Below are positions 34,570 through 43,646 of a DNA stretch of 64,000 nucleotides, one piece after another. How positions within the stretch are numbered: the stretch's first letter is position 1; each line of letters starts with the position of its first letter. Source of the stretch: Nitrospira sp. (lineage in GTDB: Bacteria > Nitrospirota > Nitrospiria > Nitrospirales > Nitrospiraceae); contig JAJONL010000003.1 in NCBI GenBank assembly GCA_021323395.1, positions 1-64,000 of the forward strand, written 5' to 3'. The notes under the pieces are model-generated. The model made no database searches. It was not told the origin of the DNA and saw only the letters and a program-made list of their open reading frames with translations. The position numbers and the translations under genes were made by a program.

Positions 34570-35727
34570 TTAAGAAATGTCAATATTCTGAGTACCTAAC
34601 CGACTTTGGCCAGCCGGCCGATCAACAAGATAGGTGCGGTGAAACTTGCGGCGAAACTCCTGGAACGTTCCCTCCCGCACGGCGCTCCGGATTTCGTCCA
34701 TCAGCTGAGCAAAAAACCACAAATTGTGAATCGTATTCAGGCGAGCGCCCAACATTTCCTTGATACCGAACAAATGGTGCAGATAGGCCCTGGTATAGCA
34801 GGTGCAGACCGGACACCGGCAGGACGGGTCGATGGGCTGTTCATCCCGCGCATAGCGGGCCTGCTTGATCACCACCCGTCCAAACGATGTGAATAACCAA
34901 CCCGTCCGCCCGTGGCGTGATGGAACCACGCAGTCGAACAAATCAATCCCGCGGGCGACCCCTTCCACAAGATCCTCCGGCATGCCTACCCCCATGAGGT
35001 AACGCGGCTTAGCCTGCGGCAACTCCGGCACGGTGACATCCAACATGGCATACATGTCGGCCTTGTCCTCGCCCACCGACAGCCCGCCAACGGCATACCC
35101 ATCAAACCCGACCGAGACGAGATCGCGCGCCGACTCCACCCGCAGTCCAGAATCCAAGCCACCCTGGACGATACCAAACAGCGATTGATCCGTCCGCCGT
35201 TTGGCGCTCGCACACCGGCGCGCCCACAGCGACGTCCGCTTGGCGGCGTCCCGCACCTGCTCTGTGGACGAAGGCAACGCGACGACATGATCGAACGCCA
35301 TGATGATGTCTGCGCCCAAGGCCTCCTGAATCTCAATGGAGGTTTCCGGACTAATGAACCGGGAGGACCCATCGATATGCGATTGGAAGATCACGCCTTC
35401 ATCGGTGACCTTGCAGAACTTAGCCAGACTGAAGACTTGAAAGCCTCCGCTATCGGTCAGGATTGCGCCGGGCCATGCCGTAAAACCATGCACGCCGCCC
35501 AACTCTTCCACCACCTTGTGCCCGGGACGCAAATAGAGATGATAGGCATTGTTCAAGATGAGCCCATAGCCCATCTTGAGTAATTCTTCTCCATCGACGC
35601 TTCGCACATTGCCCAAAGAGCCGACGGGCATGAAGGCAGGCGTGGCAATCTCGCCGCGCCCTGTGGTTAACAAACCGACGCGTGCGCGACCGGAAGATTC
35701 TTCATGAGTGAGGCGGAACGACAACAT
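34570..35727 (-). CDS. tgt: Queuine tRNA-ribosyltransferase
   Basis: A 385-residue TGT that exchanges guanine-34 of GU(N) tRNAs for preQ1 in queuosine synthesis. Signatures include the substrate-binding LTDSGGFQVFSLAKFC, the nucleophile-region FGIVQGGLD and DGYAVGGLSVGEDK, and the zinc-binding CRCPVCTCYTRAYLHHLF with three Cys and a His. Length matches the family. The gene lies just upstream of yajC, a common bacterial order (tgt-yajC-secD-secF), and is 14 bases after argS. Confidence 0.97.
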   Translation of the reverse strand: MLSFRLTHEESSGRARVGLLTTGRGEIATPAFMPVGSLGNVRSVDGEELLKMGYGLILNNAYHLYLRPGHKVVEELGGVHGFTAWPGAILTDSGGFQVFSLAKFCKVTDEGVIFQSHIDGSSRFISPETSIEIQEALGADIIMAFDHVVALPSSTEQVRDAAKRTSLWARRCASAKRRTDQSLFGIVQGGLDSGLRVESARDLVSVGFDGYAVGGLSVGEDKADMYAMLDVTVPELPQAKPRYLMGVGMPEDLVEGVARGIDLFDCVVPSRHGRTGWLFTSFGRVVIKQARYARDEQPIDPSCRCPVCTCYTRAYLHHLFGIKEMLGARLNTIHNLWFFAQLMDEIRSAVREGTFQEFRRKFHRTYLVDRPAGQSRLGTQNIDIS

Positions 35728-35740
35728 TCGATCGGTGGTC

Positions 35741-37495
35741 CTACATCTGCTCCGGAGCTGAGACGCCCAGCACGTCCAGCCCGTTTCGGACCACCTGCTG
35801 CACCGCCCACATCAAGGCCAGTCGCGCGCCGGTCAGGGCTGGCGCCACAACCGCTGGTCGCCGACTGGCGGAAGTCGGGGAATCGCTCGTAGCGACGCTG
35901 GAGGCCTCGCTTTCAGGCGCCGGTGGCAAAATCCGATGCTTGTTGTAGAAGGGATGCAACATGCCGGCCAACTCACGAAGGTAGTAGGCTATTCGGTGCG
36001 GCTCAAGCTCCTGGGCACTTGCCTGCAAGACGACGGGAAACGCCGACAGTTTGCGAATGAGCGCGAGTTCATCGGGGTCTTGTAAGAGATCAAGGTTGGC
36101 CTGACTCGGCAGCGGACAGTCGATACCGCGCGCCGCGGCCACACGACGAAGGCTGGCGATCCGTGCATGCGCATACTGCACATAGTACACAGGGTTCTCT
36201 TGCGATTGCTGCTTGGCTAATTCCAAATCAAAGTCCAAATGCGTGCTCGATTCACGTAGGAGAAAAAAGAACTTGGCGGCATCGGCGCCGACTTCATCCA
36301 TCACTTCGCGGAGCGTGATGAATTCTCCGGCTCGCTTCGACATTTCGACCTTCTTGCCGCCACGCAATAGATTCACCATTTGCACCAAAACAACCTTCAG
36401 CCGCTCTTTCGGATATCCGTAGGCCTGGACAACGGCCTGCATTCGGGGAATATAACCATGATGATCAGCGCCCCACACGTCGACCAACAGATCAAAGCCG
36501 CGCCGCAATTTGTCACGATGGTAGGCGATGTCGGAAGCCAAGTAGGTGTAGTCACCCTCTTGTTTGCGGACAACACGATCCTTATCATCTCCAAAGGTGG
36601 ACGAACGAAACCATTGCGCGCCATCCTGATCGAATAACAGGTTTCGAGCCTTGAGCTCACCCAATACCTGCTCTACGATGCCTGAGGTCAAGAGCGAGGC
36701 TTCACTGAACCAGGACTCGAAGACTATGCCGAACCGTTCCAGATCTTGGCGAATGAGTGCCAGTAACTCTCGGTACGCAAACTCCTTGCTTAATAGTTCG
36801 GCTTCCATCACGGGCAGCGAGAGCAGGCCGTCACCCTGTTCCGCTCGTAGACGCTCGGCGACCGAACGAATGTATTCACCCTGATATCCCTCTTCGGGAA
36901 AGGGCATCGACTTCCCGCAAGACTCCAGATATCGCGCCAGGACGGACACACCCAGCAGGTTCATCTGTCGACCGGCATCATTAATATAAAATTCACTGAC
37001 CACCTCATGTCCACTGGCTTTCAGGAGACGAACGAGTGCTTGCCCCACTGCGGCACCACGCCCATGTCCGACATGCAGCGGGCCAGTGGGATTCGCACTG
37101 ACATATTCCACTAAGACCCGGCGTCCTTGTCCTACCTCGTTATGCCCGTAGGCAATACCCTGGGTCTCGATTTCACGGAGCACCTCCATCCATAGCTGTT
37201 GCTTGACGGTGAGATTGAGAAAGCCAGGGCGAGCGATTTCGACACGATTAAACAATGCGTCTCGTTGTTCCAGGTGATCAATGATGATCTGGGCGATTTC
37301 ATAGGGTGGCCGCCGCTCAGACGCCGATAAAGACATGGCCACAGTGGAAGACACATCGCCCCATTCGGGGCGTTTGGGAGCCTCCAGACTCACAATGGGC
37401 ATGTGTGCAATTTTGAGAACGCCCCGTTGCTGCGCTAGCCGAAGCGCTCCTACCAGCGCCGCGCTGACCTTATCTTGCACCACACCCTGAGTCAC
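35741..37495 (-). CDS. argS: Arginyl-tRNA synthetase
   Basis: A 584-residue class I synthetase that charges tRNA-Arg. The N-terminal Arg-tRNA-specific domain (residues 1-100) is followed by the catalytic core with the HIGH-type motif ANPTGPLHVGHGRG and a KMSKS-region VEMSKRAGEFITL that lacks the canonical Lys, as in many ArgRS enzymes. The C-terminal DALR-type anticodon-binding domain carries a low-complexity Ser/Ala/Pro insertion near residues 525-550 (PESEASSVATSDSPTSASRR). That insertion is unusual and may be a lineage feature. Confidence 0.96.
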   Translation of the reverse strand: MTQGVVQDKVSAALVGALRLAQQRGVLKIAHMPIVSLEAPKRPEWGDVSSTVAMSLSASERRPPYEIAQIIIDHLEQRDALFNRVEIARPGFLNLTVKQQLWMEVLREIETQGIAYGHNEVGQGRRVLVEYVSANPTGPLHVGHGRGAAVGQALVRLLKASGHEVVSEFYINDAGRQMNLLGVSVLARYLESCGKSMPFPEEGYQGEYIRSVAERLRAEQGDGLLSLPVMEAELLSKEFAYRELLALIRQDLERFGIVFESWFSEASLLTSGIVEQVLGELKARNLLFDQDGAQWFRSSTFGDDKDRVVRKQEGDYTYLASDIAYHRDKLRRGFDLLVDVWGADHHGYIPRMQAVVQAYGYPKERLKVVLVQMVNLLRGGKKVEMSKRAGEFITLREVMDEVGADAAKFFFLLRESSTHLDFDLELAKQQSQENPVYYVQYAHARIASLRRVAAARGIDCPLPSQANLDLLQDPDELALIRKLSAFPVVLQASAQELEPHRIAYYLRELAGMLHPFYNKHRILPPAPESEASSVATSDSPTSASRRPAVVAPALTGARLALMWAVQQVVRNGLDVLGVSAPEQM

Positions 37496-37579
37496 AAAGA
37501 CCTCTCTAAGTCTGCGTGGAAACAGCGAAAATCAAACTGGGAATCTAACATACCATGACAAGAGAGACAAGATCGGAGG

Positions 37580-38614
37580 TTAGGCGTCGGCTACAGCAGT
37601 ATGTTTCATCAGTAACTCGCGGCACACTTCGATGATGCACGCGGGGGAAATGTGGAGGCAGACTTTGTCTCGGCAACGCTCCACACTACTCCAATTTGGG
37701 CAACTGCAAAAGGCTCCACCCAAAATTACCACGCTTCGCCCTAGCGGAGCCCACCGTTGAGGGGACGTAGGACCGAAACAGGCGACTGTGGGAATAGATA
37801 GAGCAGCGGCGAGGTGCGTGAGGCCGGAATCATGTCCAAGGTAGAGATCAGCGTGCGAAAGGACGGCCGCTGCCGTCGATAGCTCCATATGACGCAGGAT
37901 CGGCACAGATACGCTGAGGGCCTGCTGCAGGTTGGCGACAGTCTCGCCATCCGATGGACCTTCGATCAACACAGGAAATACTCCTTCACGGCACAACCAT
38001 TCGACCACAGCCGCAAAGCGCGCCGCATCTAGACACTTGTGAATACTTCCACTGCCAGGATGAAGGATTACAAGACGCTGTTGATGACTCCAGTTTAGTG
38101 CTTGCAGCAGCTGCCTTCCGCGTTCGCGAAGGCGCGAGGAAAGAATGAGTGGCTCGGTTGTCACCTCGCTGACAGGTACCCCTTCCAGTACTTCCAGATA
38201 TCGACCAGCTTGATGTTCCGACTTCAAGTCTGAAGAAAATGGAGATTGTACGCACACACGAGGTATTCCCAAGGCTCGAAGAGTATTCGCGATGGCTCCC
38301 TCCTTATCCTGCAACCAACCGACCGCACGGTCACAGGTCCGCAACCAGTTTTTGAATGCCAGGTGAAGGCTGTCGCACCCCCCGAATAATTCCCCCAGAT
38401 AGTGCGATTCGAGGGGGAACACTCGATCGATCTCAGCGCCCTCTCGCAAGAGCATTCCGAGCGCTGACCCAGCCAGGAGCCCGAGCCTATGTTGAGGAAA
38501 TTGACGTCGAATCAGGGAAAGGGACGGACGGGCTAACAGGACATCGCCGACTGCCCCTGGATGCATGACCAAGACCCCCCGTTCGTTCGTAAGACGACCA
38601 TCCTGTTTAGTCAT
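37580..38614 (-). CDS. Glycosyltransferase family 9 (heptosyltransferase-like)
   Basis: A 344-residue GT-B enzyme of the ADP-heptose:LPS heptosyltransferase family. The N-terminal MHPGAVGDVLLARPSLSLI resembles the GxGDxLxxxP motif, and the C-terminal half has ILHPGSGSIHKCLDAARFAA and LGHDSGLTHLAAALSIPTVA followed by FGPTSPQRWAP. These enzymes add heptose to the lipopolysaccharide core at the inner face of the cytoplasmic membrane. The four-base overlap (ATGA) with the downstream mobA frame implies coupling, though the functions are unrelated. A cysteine-rich C-terminal stretch (CSCPNWSSVERCRDKVCLH) is typical of some members. Confidence 0.88.
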   Translation of the reverse strand: MTKQDGRLTNERGVLVMHPGAVGDVLLARPSLSLIRRQFPQHRLGLLAGSALGMLLREGAEIDRVFPLESHYLGELFGGCDSLHLAFKNWLRTCDRAVGWLQDKEGAIANTLRALGIPRVCVQSPFSSDLKSEHQAGRYLEVLEGVPVSEVTTEPLILSSRLRERGRQLLQALNWSHQQRLVILHPGSGSIHKCLDAARFAAVVEWLCREGVFPVLIEGPSDGETVANLQQALSVSVPILRHMELSTAAAVLSHADLYLGHDSGLTHLAAALSIPTVACFGPTSPQRWAPLGRSVVILGGAFCSCPNWSSVERCRDKVCLHISPACIIEVCRELLMKHTAVADA

Positions 38615-39234
38615 GATTGATCGGCAATTTCGGCTTCAGCCCGTGCCAAGTCGTCCGGGGTGTTAATATTCTGAAACGACCTTCGTCCTGATTCGATCAG
38701 AGCTAAATCAACCTCGCCTAATACGCTCACTCGCAGCTCCTCCTGGAGAAACAAATTTTGTATCTTCAAGTCTCGCTTGTCCGCCATAGCCTTGAGAAAA
38801 GGGATGCACCGCCTGGAATATAGCGCATGCATGGGTTGAAATCCGCCGCTCAATTGCGCCACGACTATGTCCGCGCCCACATCGAATGAGGCCATGAACC
38901 GAATCACATCGGGGTTCAGGAACGGCATGTCGCAGGCCACAGCGAATATGCGAGGCTGTGAGGAAGCCATCAGCCCGGTATAGAGCCCCCCTAGGCTCCC
39001 AGCCTTTGGAATGAGGTCGTATACGACTTTACTTCCAGGCATCGATGGTAAATCAACTGGTTCTGCGAGCACCACAATGGTCTCGGGAAATGTTCGCACT
39101 AACATGTCCAGCGTGCGCTGAAACACGCTAGTTCCAGACACCCTGAGGAAACGTTTATCGCGTCCCATTCGCCGGCTCTGTCCGCCAGCGATCAAGATAC
39201 CTGAGATATTCTCGATGACGGAGCTCCCCTTCAT
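38611..39234 (-). CDS. mobA: Molybdenum cofactor guanylyltransferase
   Basis: A 207-residue MobA that transfers GMP to molybdopterin to form the guanine dinucleotide cofactor used by DMSO-reductase-family enzymes, including nitrite oxidoreductase. The nucleotide-binding loop ILIAGGQSRRMGRDKRFL is canonical, and the metal-binding FAVACDMPFLNPDVI is intact. I use the ATG at 39234, because the longer frame starting at 39303 would run through the terminator hairpin at 39268-39293. The gene ends within the start of the glycosyltransferase frame. Its presence links the window to molybdoenzyme biogenesis. Confidence 0.92.
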   Translation of the reverse strand: MKGSSVIENISGILIAGGQSRRMGRDKRFLRVSGTSVFQRTLDMLVRTFPETIVVLAEPVDLPSMPGSKVVYDLIPKAGSLGGLYTGLMASSQPRIFAVACDMPFLNPDVIRFMASFDVGADIVVAQLSGGFQPMHALYSRRCIPFLKAMADKRDLKIQNLFLQEELRVSVLGEVDLALIESGRRSFQNINTPDDLARAEAEIADQS

Positions 39235-39267
39235 GCTTGCAACGAGACGATCCGTTCCCAAAAAAAT

Positions 39268-39293
39268 GAGGGGGTGAGTTTCCCCACCCCCTC
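39268..39293 (-). terminator. Rho-independent terminator of the bd-like oxidase operon
   Basis: On the minus strand, GAGGGGGTG pairs perfectly with CACCCCCTC (nine base pairs, eight-base loop), followed by ATTTTTTTGG. It lies 31 bases after the stop of the cytochrome/NxrC-like fusion and ends the oxidase operon. Confidence 0.9.
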
Positions 39294-39323
39294 GCCGTTT
39301 CACACACTTTATTGAAAACCCGA

Positions 39324-41105
39324 TTAGAGGACTTTGCCCTTCTTCTTATTCGCGCGACGTGTCAGCATCCAACCTTCCAGCAGGACCACACCGACCGCGA
39401 TAACAGCCGGGTAGATGTACACTTCCTGAGGAATCGGAGGCTGTAAAATCGTGTAATAGAAGGCGGATACGGCCATTTTGCGTCCGGCGTCACCGTTGTG
39501 GCCATCCCAGGCAAAAAACACCATCGGAATGTACTTTCCGACGTCAAACCTGGTGTACTCATCATAATCATCCTTATCACCTTTCAGAGGACGGGAGATC
39601 ATGACGGTCCACTGCCCATTCTTCCACTCGGCCTTCAGCAATTTTGCCTTTTCTTCAAAATCATCACGCTCTTCAAAATCCTGATCCCAACCGGTTCCCT
39701 TGAAAGATCTCAGCGAGCCGTCCGCTTCCCACTTGAGAATGTCGGCATTGAACTTCGCATCACCCCACAAGTATCGAGGCTTAAAGGGAGCAGGAATCTC
39801 CTGCCACTTAATCGGAAACTGAAAGGCGATTCCATCGTTATAGACTGCATAGTTGTTCTGTGCAGAGGCGATAGAGCCCTCTTCACCGGTTTTTGGAGCC
39901 TGCTCTTTGACACCGAAGTTTTCCACATTGACCTGAGTTGGCGCCCATGGAAGTTTTCCTTCGGCAACACTCTTTGTGCGATCATCCCATTGGATAAGAT
40001 AGACAACGTTCTTTTCGTTGTACAATGACTTCACCCAAATATCATCAATCCGATTCACAAAATTGCGCGGCTTGTGGGTGATCTGACCGCCCATGGCTAT
40101 GTAACGGCGGCCTATCTTTTTCCACATCTCGTTTTCGGGGTCATTTGAAATTTCCCCTTCAATCGGTGCCGACGGAACGACGAAATTGATTTTGGGCTTG
40201 TCTGTCTGTGGATCGATGCCGAGCGGCTTCCCGTCGCCATCGCGCTCACACAAGGAGTTGACGAAGTTTGCAATGTCCCATCGTTCCTCAACCGTCGTAT
40301 TATCTGCGAACGACGGCATGGGGGTGCCATTTACACCGGTTGAGAATGTACGGAAAATATTTCGTACGTTGTAGGGATCTTGGCGACTACCACGGAAGTT
40401 CCAACACTTGTGCCAATTCGCCGGTTGAATTGAAAAGCCCCAATCGTCCTTCAGGTTAAAGGCGTTTCCGTCCCCGCGTCCTTCGACCCCGTGACACTCA
40501 ATGCACTTCTTATCCACAATCAACGTGGCACCCTTCTTCAGGCTCTCCTCATTTGCCTCAACCGGCTTGATGGAACCCATTTGAAGGATCGTCTGTGATT
40601 CCTGCTTGTCGGTAAACTTTCGATCTTTGACTAATTGAGTCGTGACAAACGACAAGACCTGAACGCGCTGCTCTTCGGATAAAATACCCTCCCACGGCGG
40701 CATGGCAGAACCAGGGAGACCATGCGTTACGGTATCGAAGAGGTCATTCTTTCCTGAGTCCGGCGCTCTTTCATTGTAGTTAAAGAGTGGCAATTCACCG
40801 CTGGCCGTATGGCGAATTTTAAATGTTCCCTGATTGAAATTTCTCGGGCGTGGCCATAGACGATCGGCTCCGGGCCCATCTCCCGCGCCGTCGACTCCAT
40901 GGCACCATACACATTTAGTAAAGTACACTCGCTTCCCGGCTTCAATCATGTCAGCCGGAGGTGCGGGAGCCAACTCACCCGCCTTGAAGCCAGCCGGCAG
41001 CTCCTCCGCAAAGACCGGTCCCCCACCTATCGTCGTAAAGAGAACGGCTCCCAGCGCCGCGCCGATGGCCAGCGTCGGTTTTACGTTTGAACGAAATTTG
41101 CTCAT
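39324..41105 (-). CDS. Diheme cytochrome c fused to an NxrC-like heme-binding domain, membrane anchored
   Basis: A 593-residue fusion. After a signal peptide (LAIGAALGAVLFTTIGGG) come two cytochrome c domains with CVWCHGVDGAGDG and CIECHGVEGRGDG, each with a plausible axial Met later. Residues about 320-555 resemble the ethylbenzene dehydrogenase/NxrC gamma heme-binding domain (NDPENEMWKKIGRRYIAMGG, VVYLIQWDDRTKS, IPMVFFAWDGHNGDAGRKMA). A C-terminal membrane helix (IYPAVIAVGVVLLEGWML) anchors it. The ATG at 41105 has GGTGAGG upstream and leaves a 48-base gap from the previous gene; a longer frame to 41189 would not start with a signal peptide. It could carry electrons from NXR to the oxidase. 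Confidence 0.87.
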   Translation of the reverse strand: MSKFRSNVKPTLAIGAALGAVLFTTIGGGPVFAEELPAGFKAGELAPAPPADMIEAGKRVYFTKCVWCHGVDGAGDGPGADRLWPRPRNFNQGTFKIRHTASGELPLFNYNERAPDSGKNDLFDTVTHGLPGSAMPPWEGILSEEQRVQVLSFVTTQLVKDRKFTDKQESQTILQMGSIKPVEANEESLKKGATLIVDKKCIECHGVEGRGDGNAFNLKDDWGFSIQPANWHKCWNFRGSRQDPYNVRNIFRTFSTGVNGTPMPSFADNTTVEERWDIANFVNSLCERDGDGKPLGIDPQTDKPKINFVVPSAPIEGEISNDPENEMWKKIGRRYIAMGGQITHKPRNFVNRIDDIWVKSLYNEKNVVYLIQWDDRTKSVAEGKLPWAPTQVNVENFGVKEQAPKTGEEGSIASAQNNYAVYNDGIAFQFPIKWQEIPAPFKPRYLWGDAKFNADILKWEADGSLRSFKGTGWDQDFEERDDFEEKAKLLKAEWKNGQWTVMISRPLKGDKDDYDEYTRFDVGKYIPMVFFAWDGHNGDAGRKMAVSAFYYTILQPPIPQEVYIYPAVIAVGVVLLEGWMLTRRANKKKGKVL

Positions 41106-41152
41106 TGTTAACCTCACCACCTGTTCTCCCAGGTTGTTTGTAAGATGCTCGA

Positions 41153-42190
41153 TTAATCCCATGTCCGAGGATAATATCCCGTGTGCCAATATTCAAAGAG
41201 GATGACTTTCCAGATTTCGTCCGTTGTAAGATGCTGCTCCCACGGCGGCATCACAGACGCCCAAGGGAAACCTTCAGTCGGCAGCCCGATTCCGCCTTTG
41301 GCCACGCGCCAGAAGATGAACGTTTCTTGTAGCTGCGCGATCGTTCCTGGATCGGTGAAATTCGCGGGAATTGGGTTAAATGCAAACGCGTGCAAGCCAC
41401 GACCATTCAGATTGTCACCATGGCAGAAGTGACAGTTTTGGAAGAATATCTCTCCACCTTCACGAACATATTTCAGATACCCTTGTGCCTTGTCATCCCA
41501 GGGATTAGCATTGGGAGCCATCAATCGTCCCATCGACTGTTCAACAATTAATTTATTGCTATATTCTTGGTCGTATTTGCCTTCTGGATTGACACGGTAC
41601 GGATTCTGCGAAGTTTGAAGCGTATACGTCTTGCCATGCACTTTGGTGCTGGCTGGCGGAGCGGGATGCACCGTGCGAAGCTCAATGGGTTCATCTACGC
41701 TTGGCTTCATCGACAAAAATGAGAATCCACCGATGAGCAAAGGCAAAAGTATCAAATACATGGTGCGAAGCGCCTTGTGAAATCCCGTGTTGGCGTCCAG
41801 CACGTTCAGGATCGGTTGACGAAACTTTTTCCAGTCCTCCTCGTTTGCGGACACCCACATGAACACGGCAACGAACGACACCGTGCCGTACATAGCGCGG
41901 ACGCTAAATGGAATGGGCGGATAGATACGAAACTTGAGATAGGTCTGAATAAACACCCAAAACAGAATGCCCTGCCAAAAACGTGGAAAGGCAACTCCCA
42001 TCGAATTGAGCAGATAGCTTAAGCCGGCAAACCCAGCTACGAATATCGCCAACTCACTCAACACCTGCATGGGCATGTAGCCCTCAACAAGCCTGACGGT
42101 GTTCGAAGGAATGACTCCGAAGATCATACCGATCAACATGAGCAACCCGACGACTCCTATCAAAGCTCCGACTGACATTAAAGCTTTCAT
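41153..42190 (-). CDS. Membrane-anchored monoheme cytochrome c
   Basis: A 345-residue protein with five N-terminal hydrophobic segments (ALIGVVGLLMLIGMIFGVIP, LAIFVAGFAGLSYLLNSMG, ILFWVFIQTYL, MYGTVSFVAVFMWVS, MYLILLPLLIGGFSFLS) and a C-terminal periplasmic cytochrome c domain carrying one heme site, CHFCHGDNLNGRG, with Met ligand candidates near VMPPWEQHLT. The C-terminal end matches cytochrome c fold class I. It lies between the bd-like oxidase/cytochrome gene and the diheme fusion with the same orientation and gaps of 47-54 bases. The membrane part may contact quinone or the oxidase. Confidence 0.85.
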   Translation of the reverse strand: MKALMSVGALIGVVGLLMLIGMIFGVIPSNTVRLVEGYMPMQVLSELAIFVAGFAGLSYLLNSMGVAFPRFWQGILFWVFIQTYLKFRIYPPIPFSVRAMYGTVSFVAVFMWVSANEEDWKKFRQPILNVLDANTGFHKALRTMYLILLPLLIGGFSFLSMKPSVDEPIELRTVHPAPPASTKVHGKTYTLQTSQNPYRVNPEGKYDQEYSNKLIVEQSMGRLMAPNANPWDDKAQGYLKYVREGGEIFFQNCHFCHGDNLNGRGLHAFAFNPIPANFTDPGTIAQLQETFIFWRVAKGGIGLPTEGFPWASVMPPWEQHLTTDEIWKVILFEYWHTGYYPRTWD

Positions 42191-42244
42191 TTCGTCATCT
42201 CCCTTTGTTCCGCAGCCGCAATAAGCAACCCAACTTCTCCAATG

Positions 42245-43558
42245 CTAGGAGGTCTTGGGTGGCTCTTTCCCTTCCTGCACCTGCGAGAGGTAATCTACGA
42301 TCTTTTTGAGCGCGCCAGCGCTAAGTTTTTGACCGAACACTTTAGGCATCGTATTGTCGGGGAAACCCTTCACGACGTAGGCACTGGGCTCAATAATGGA
42401 CTCCATGATGTAGTCAGGAACGCTCTTCGCCTTGCCTTTATATTCCTTGTCTTTGATTCGAAGAGGCGCATTCGTTCCCTCTACAAGCTTCGGCCCAATC
42501 GTGCCTGTCGCGCCTGCGATACCAGGGATAGTGTGGCAAGCCACGCATTGGCCCTTGGAGAAAATCTGATCAACCGGCTCAGTTCCATCAGCCATTAGCG
42601 CACTCGCTCCCGGCTTTGCATCACCCTCGGTAGGCGGTTTTGGTCGATCGGATTCAGGAATGAACTTTTCGTACGATTTCACGATTTCATCGAAACTCGG
42701 CGCTTCACGGCCTTCACGAACGTATAACCAGGTATCCACCGCCGCAAGTTCCGGGAGCGACAGAGAAATCGGTGGCTTATGAATAGCCGGCATCGGGCTT
42801 TCTTTATCATTCGTACCTTTCACCCCATACCCTGCGACAACAAAGCAGCTTGGGCATGAATGTGATTCGGCGATGTACTCTTGTGCATTTTCAGCGGTGC
42901 CGGAACCAGGGAAGGATTCTTTTTGGCTCGAATCACGTGCAGCCGGATTGCCCTTGTGGTACCTAGCATCATCGATCTGAGTAGCAGCCCGCTCGGGCAG
43001 ACCATCGAGATTTGGTGCTCGCTCACCTAACATCCCTTTATGGAAAGCGTGACAGAGCGGGCATTGCCCCTTGCCGATGGCTCCCTGAACCTTATTTTGA
43101 CCAACCCCACCGAAGATGATTTTCTCCCCTTCATCCGCAAGTTCCGTCTGGGGCATATTGCTGAAATCTTTCTTCTCTTCAATGGGCGGAAAACCGCCCT
43201 CGACCTGAGGCAGCCAATTTCCGTAACCTGACAACGCTGCCGCAATAAAAAACATAAACCCGCCGATTTTTAAGAGGGCGCTGATGTTTGTAAAATACAG
43301 CGCCATCATGAACGCCATGGAAGTGATCAAGACAAGAGACACCGGCAAAAGTCTCGACTCGGCAAAGAAATTCATCTTGTAGTTGGCAACCGCCATAAAG
43401 AGAAGCATGGCTCCCAAGATTCCGATGAATGTCTTAAACACCGCTCGCTTGTTCGCGACAGGATCAGAAATTGACAATTTAAAATAAAACATGAGGGCGA
43501 CCAGGAGCGCTAGCGCTGGCCATCCCATCGCTAAACCTGCCTTAATGAGTTCAATCAC
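42245..43558 (-). CDS. Membrane-anchored cytochrome c with two heme sites and one degenerate site
   Basis: A 437-residue protein with three or four N-terminal membrane helices (residues 10-115) followed by a periplasmic region. Two heme sites are clear: CPLCH at 166-170 and CVACH at 338-342. Between them lies CPSCF at 235-239, which has the two cysteines of a heme site but Phe where the His ligand should be. This middle motif could be a lost heme site, a disulfide, or a metal site. Met ligands are plausible in NTMPKVFGQ and SPMPAIHK. In the operon it follows the bd-like oxidase by 88 bases and is likely a subunit of, or electron donor to, that oxidase. Confidence 0.85.
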   Translation of the reverse strand: MIELIKAGLAMGWPALALLVALMFYFKLSISDPVANKRAVFKTFIGILGAMLLFMAVANYKMNFFAESRLLPVSLVLITSMAFMMALYFTNISALLKIGGFMFFIAAALSGYGNWLPQVEGGFPPIEEKKDFSNMPQTELADEGEKIIFGGVGQNKVQGAIGKGQCPLCHAFHKGMLGERAPNLDGLPERAATQIDDARYHKGNPAARDSSQKESFPGSGTAENAQEYIAESHSCPSCFVVAGYGVKGTNDKESPMPAIHKPPISLSLPELAAVDTWLYVREGREAPSFDEIVKSYEKFIPESDRPKPPTEGDAKPGASALMADGTEPVDQIFSKGQCVACHTIPGIAGATGTIGPKLVEGTNAPLRIKDKEYKGKAKSVPDYIMESIIEPSAYVVKGFPDNTMPKVFGQKLSAGALKKIVDYLSQVQEGKEPPKTS

Positions 43559-43646
43559 AGCTCAAACCTCCTGCAGGGGGGGGAAGGCCCTGGCTGCGAG
43601 AGCAGCGCAGGCACCTTCCCTCATTGGTTCGTTAGGTGCGTTTTGC

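Noticed and set aside
39235-39303. Upstream extension of mobA
   Set aside because: It would pass through the perfect terminator hairpin at 39268-39293 and adds no conserved residues.
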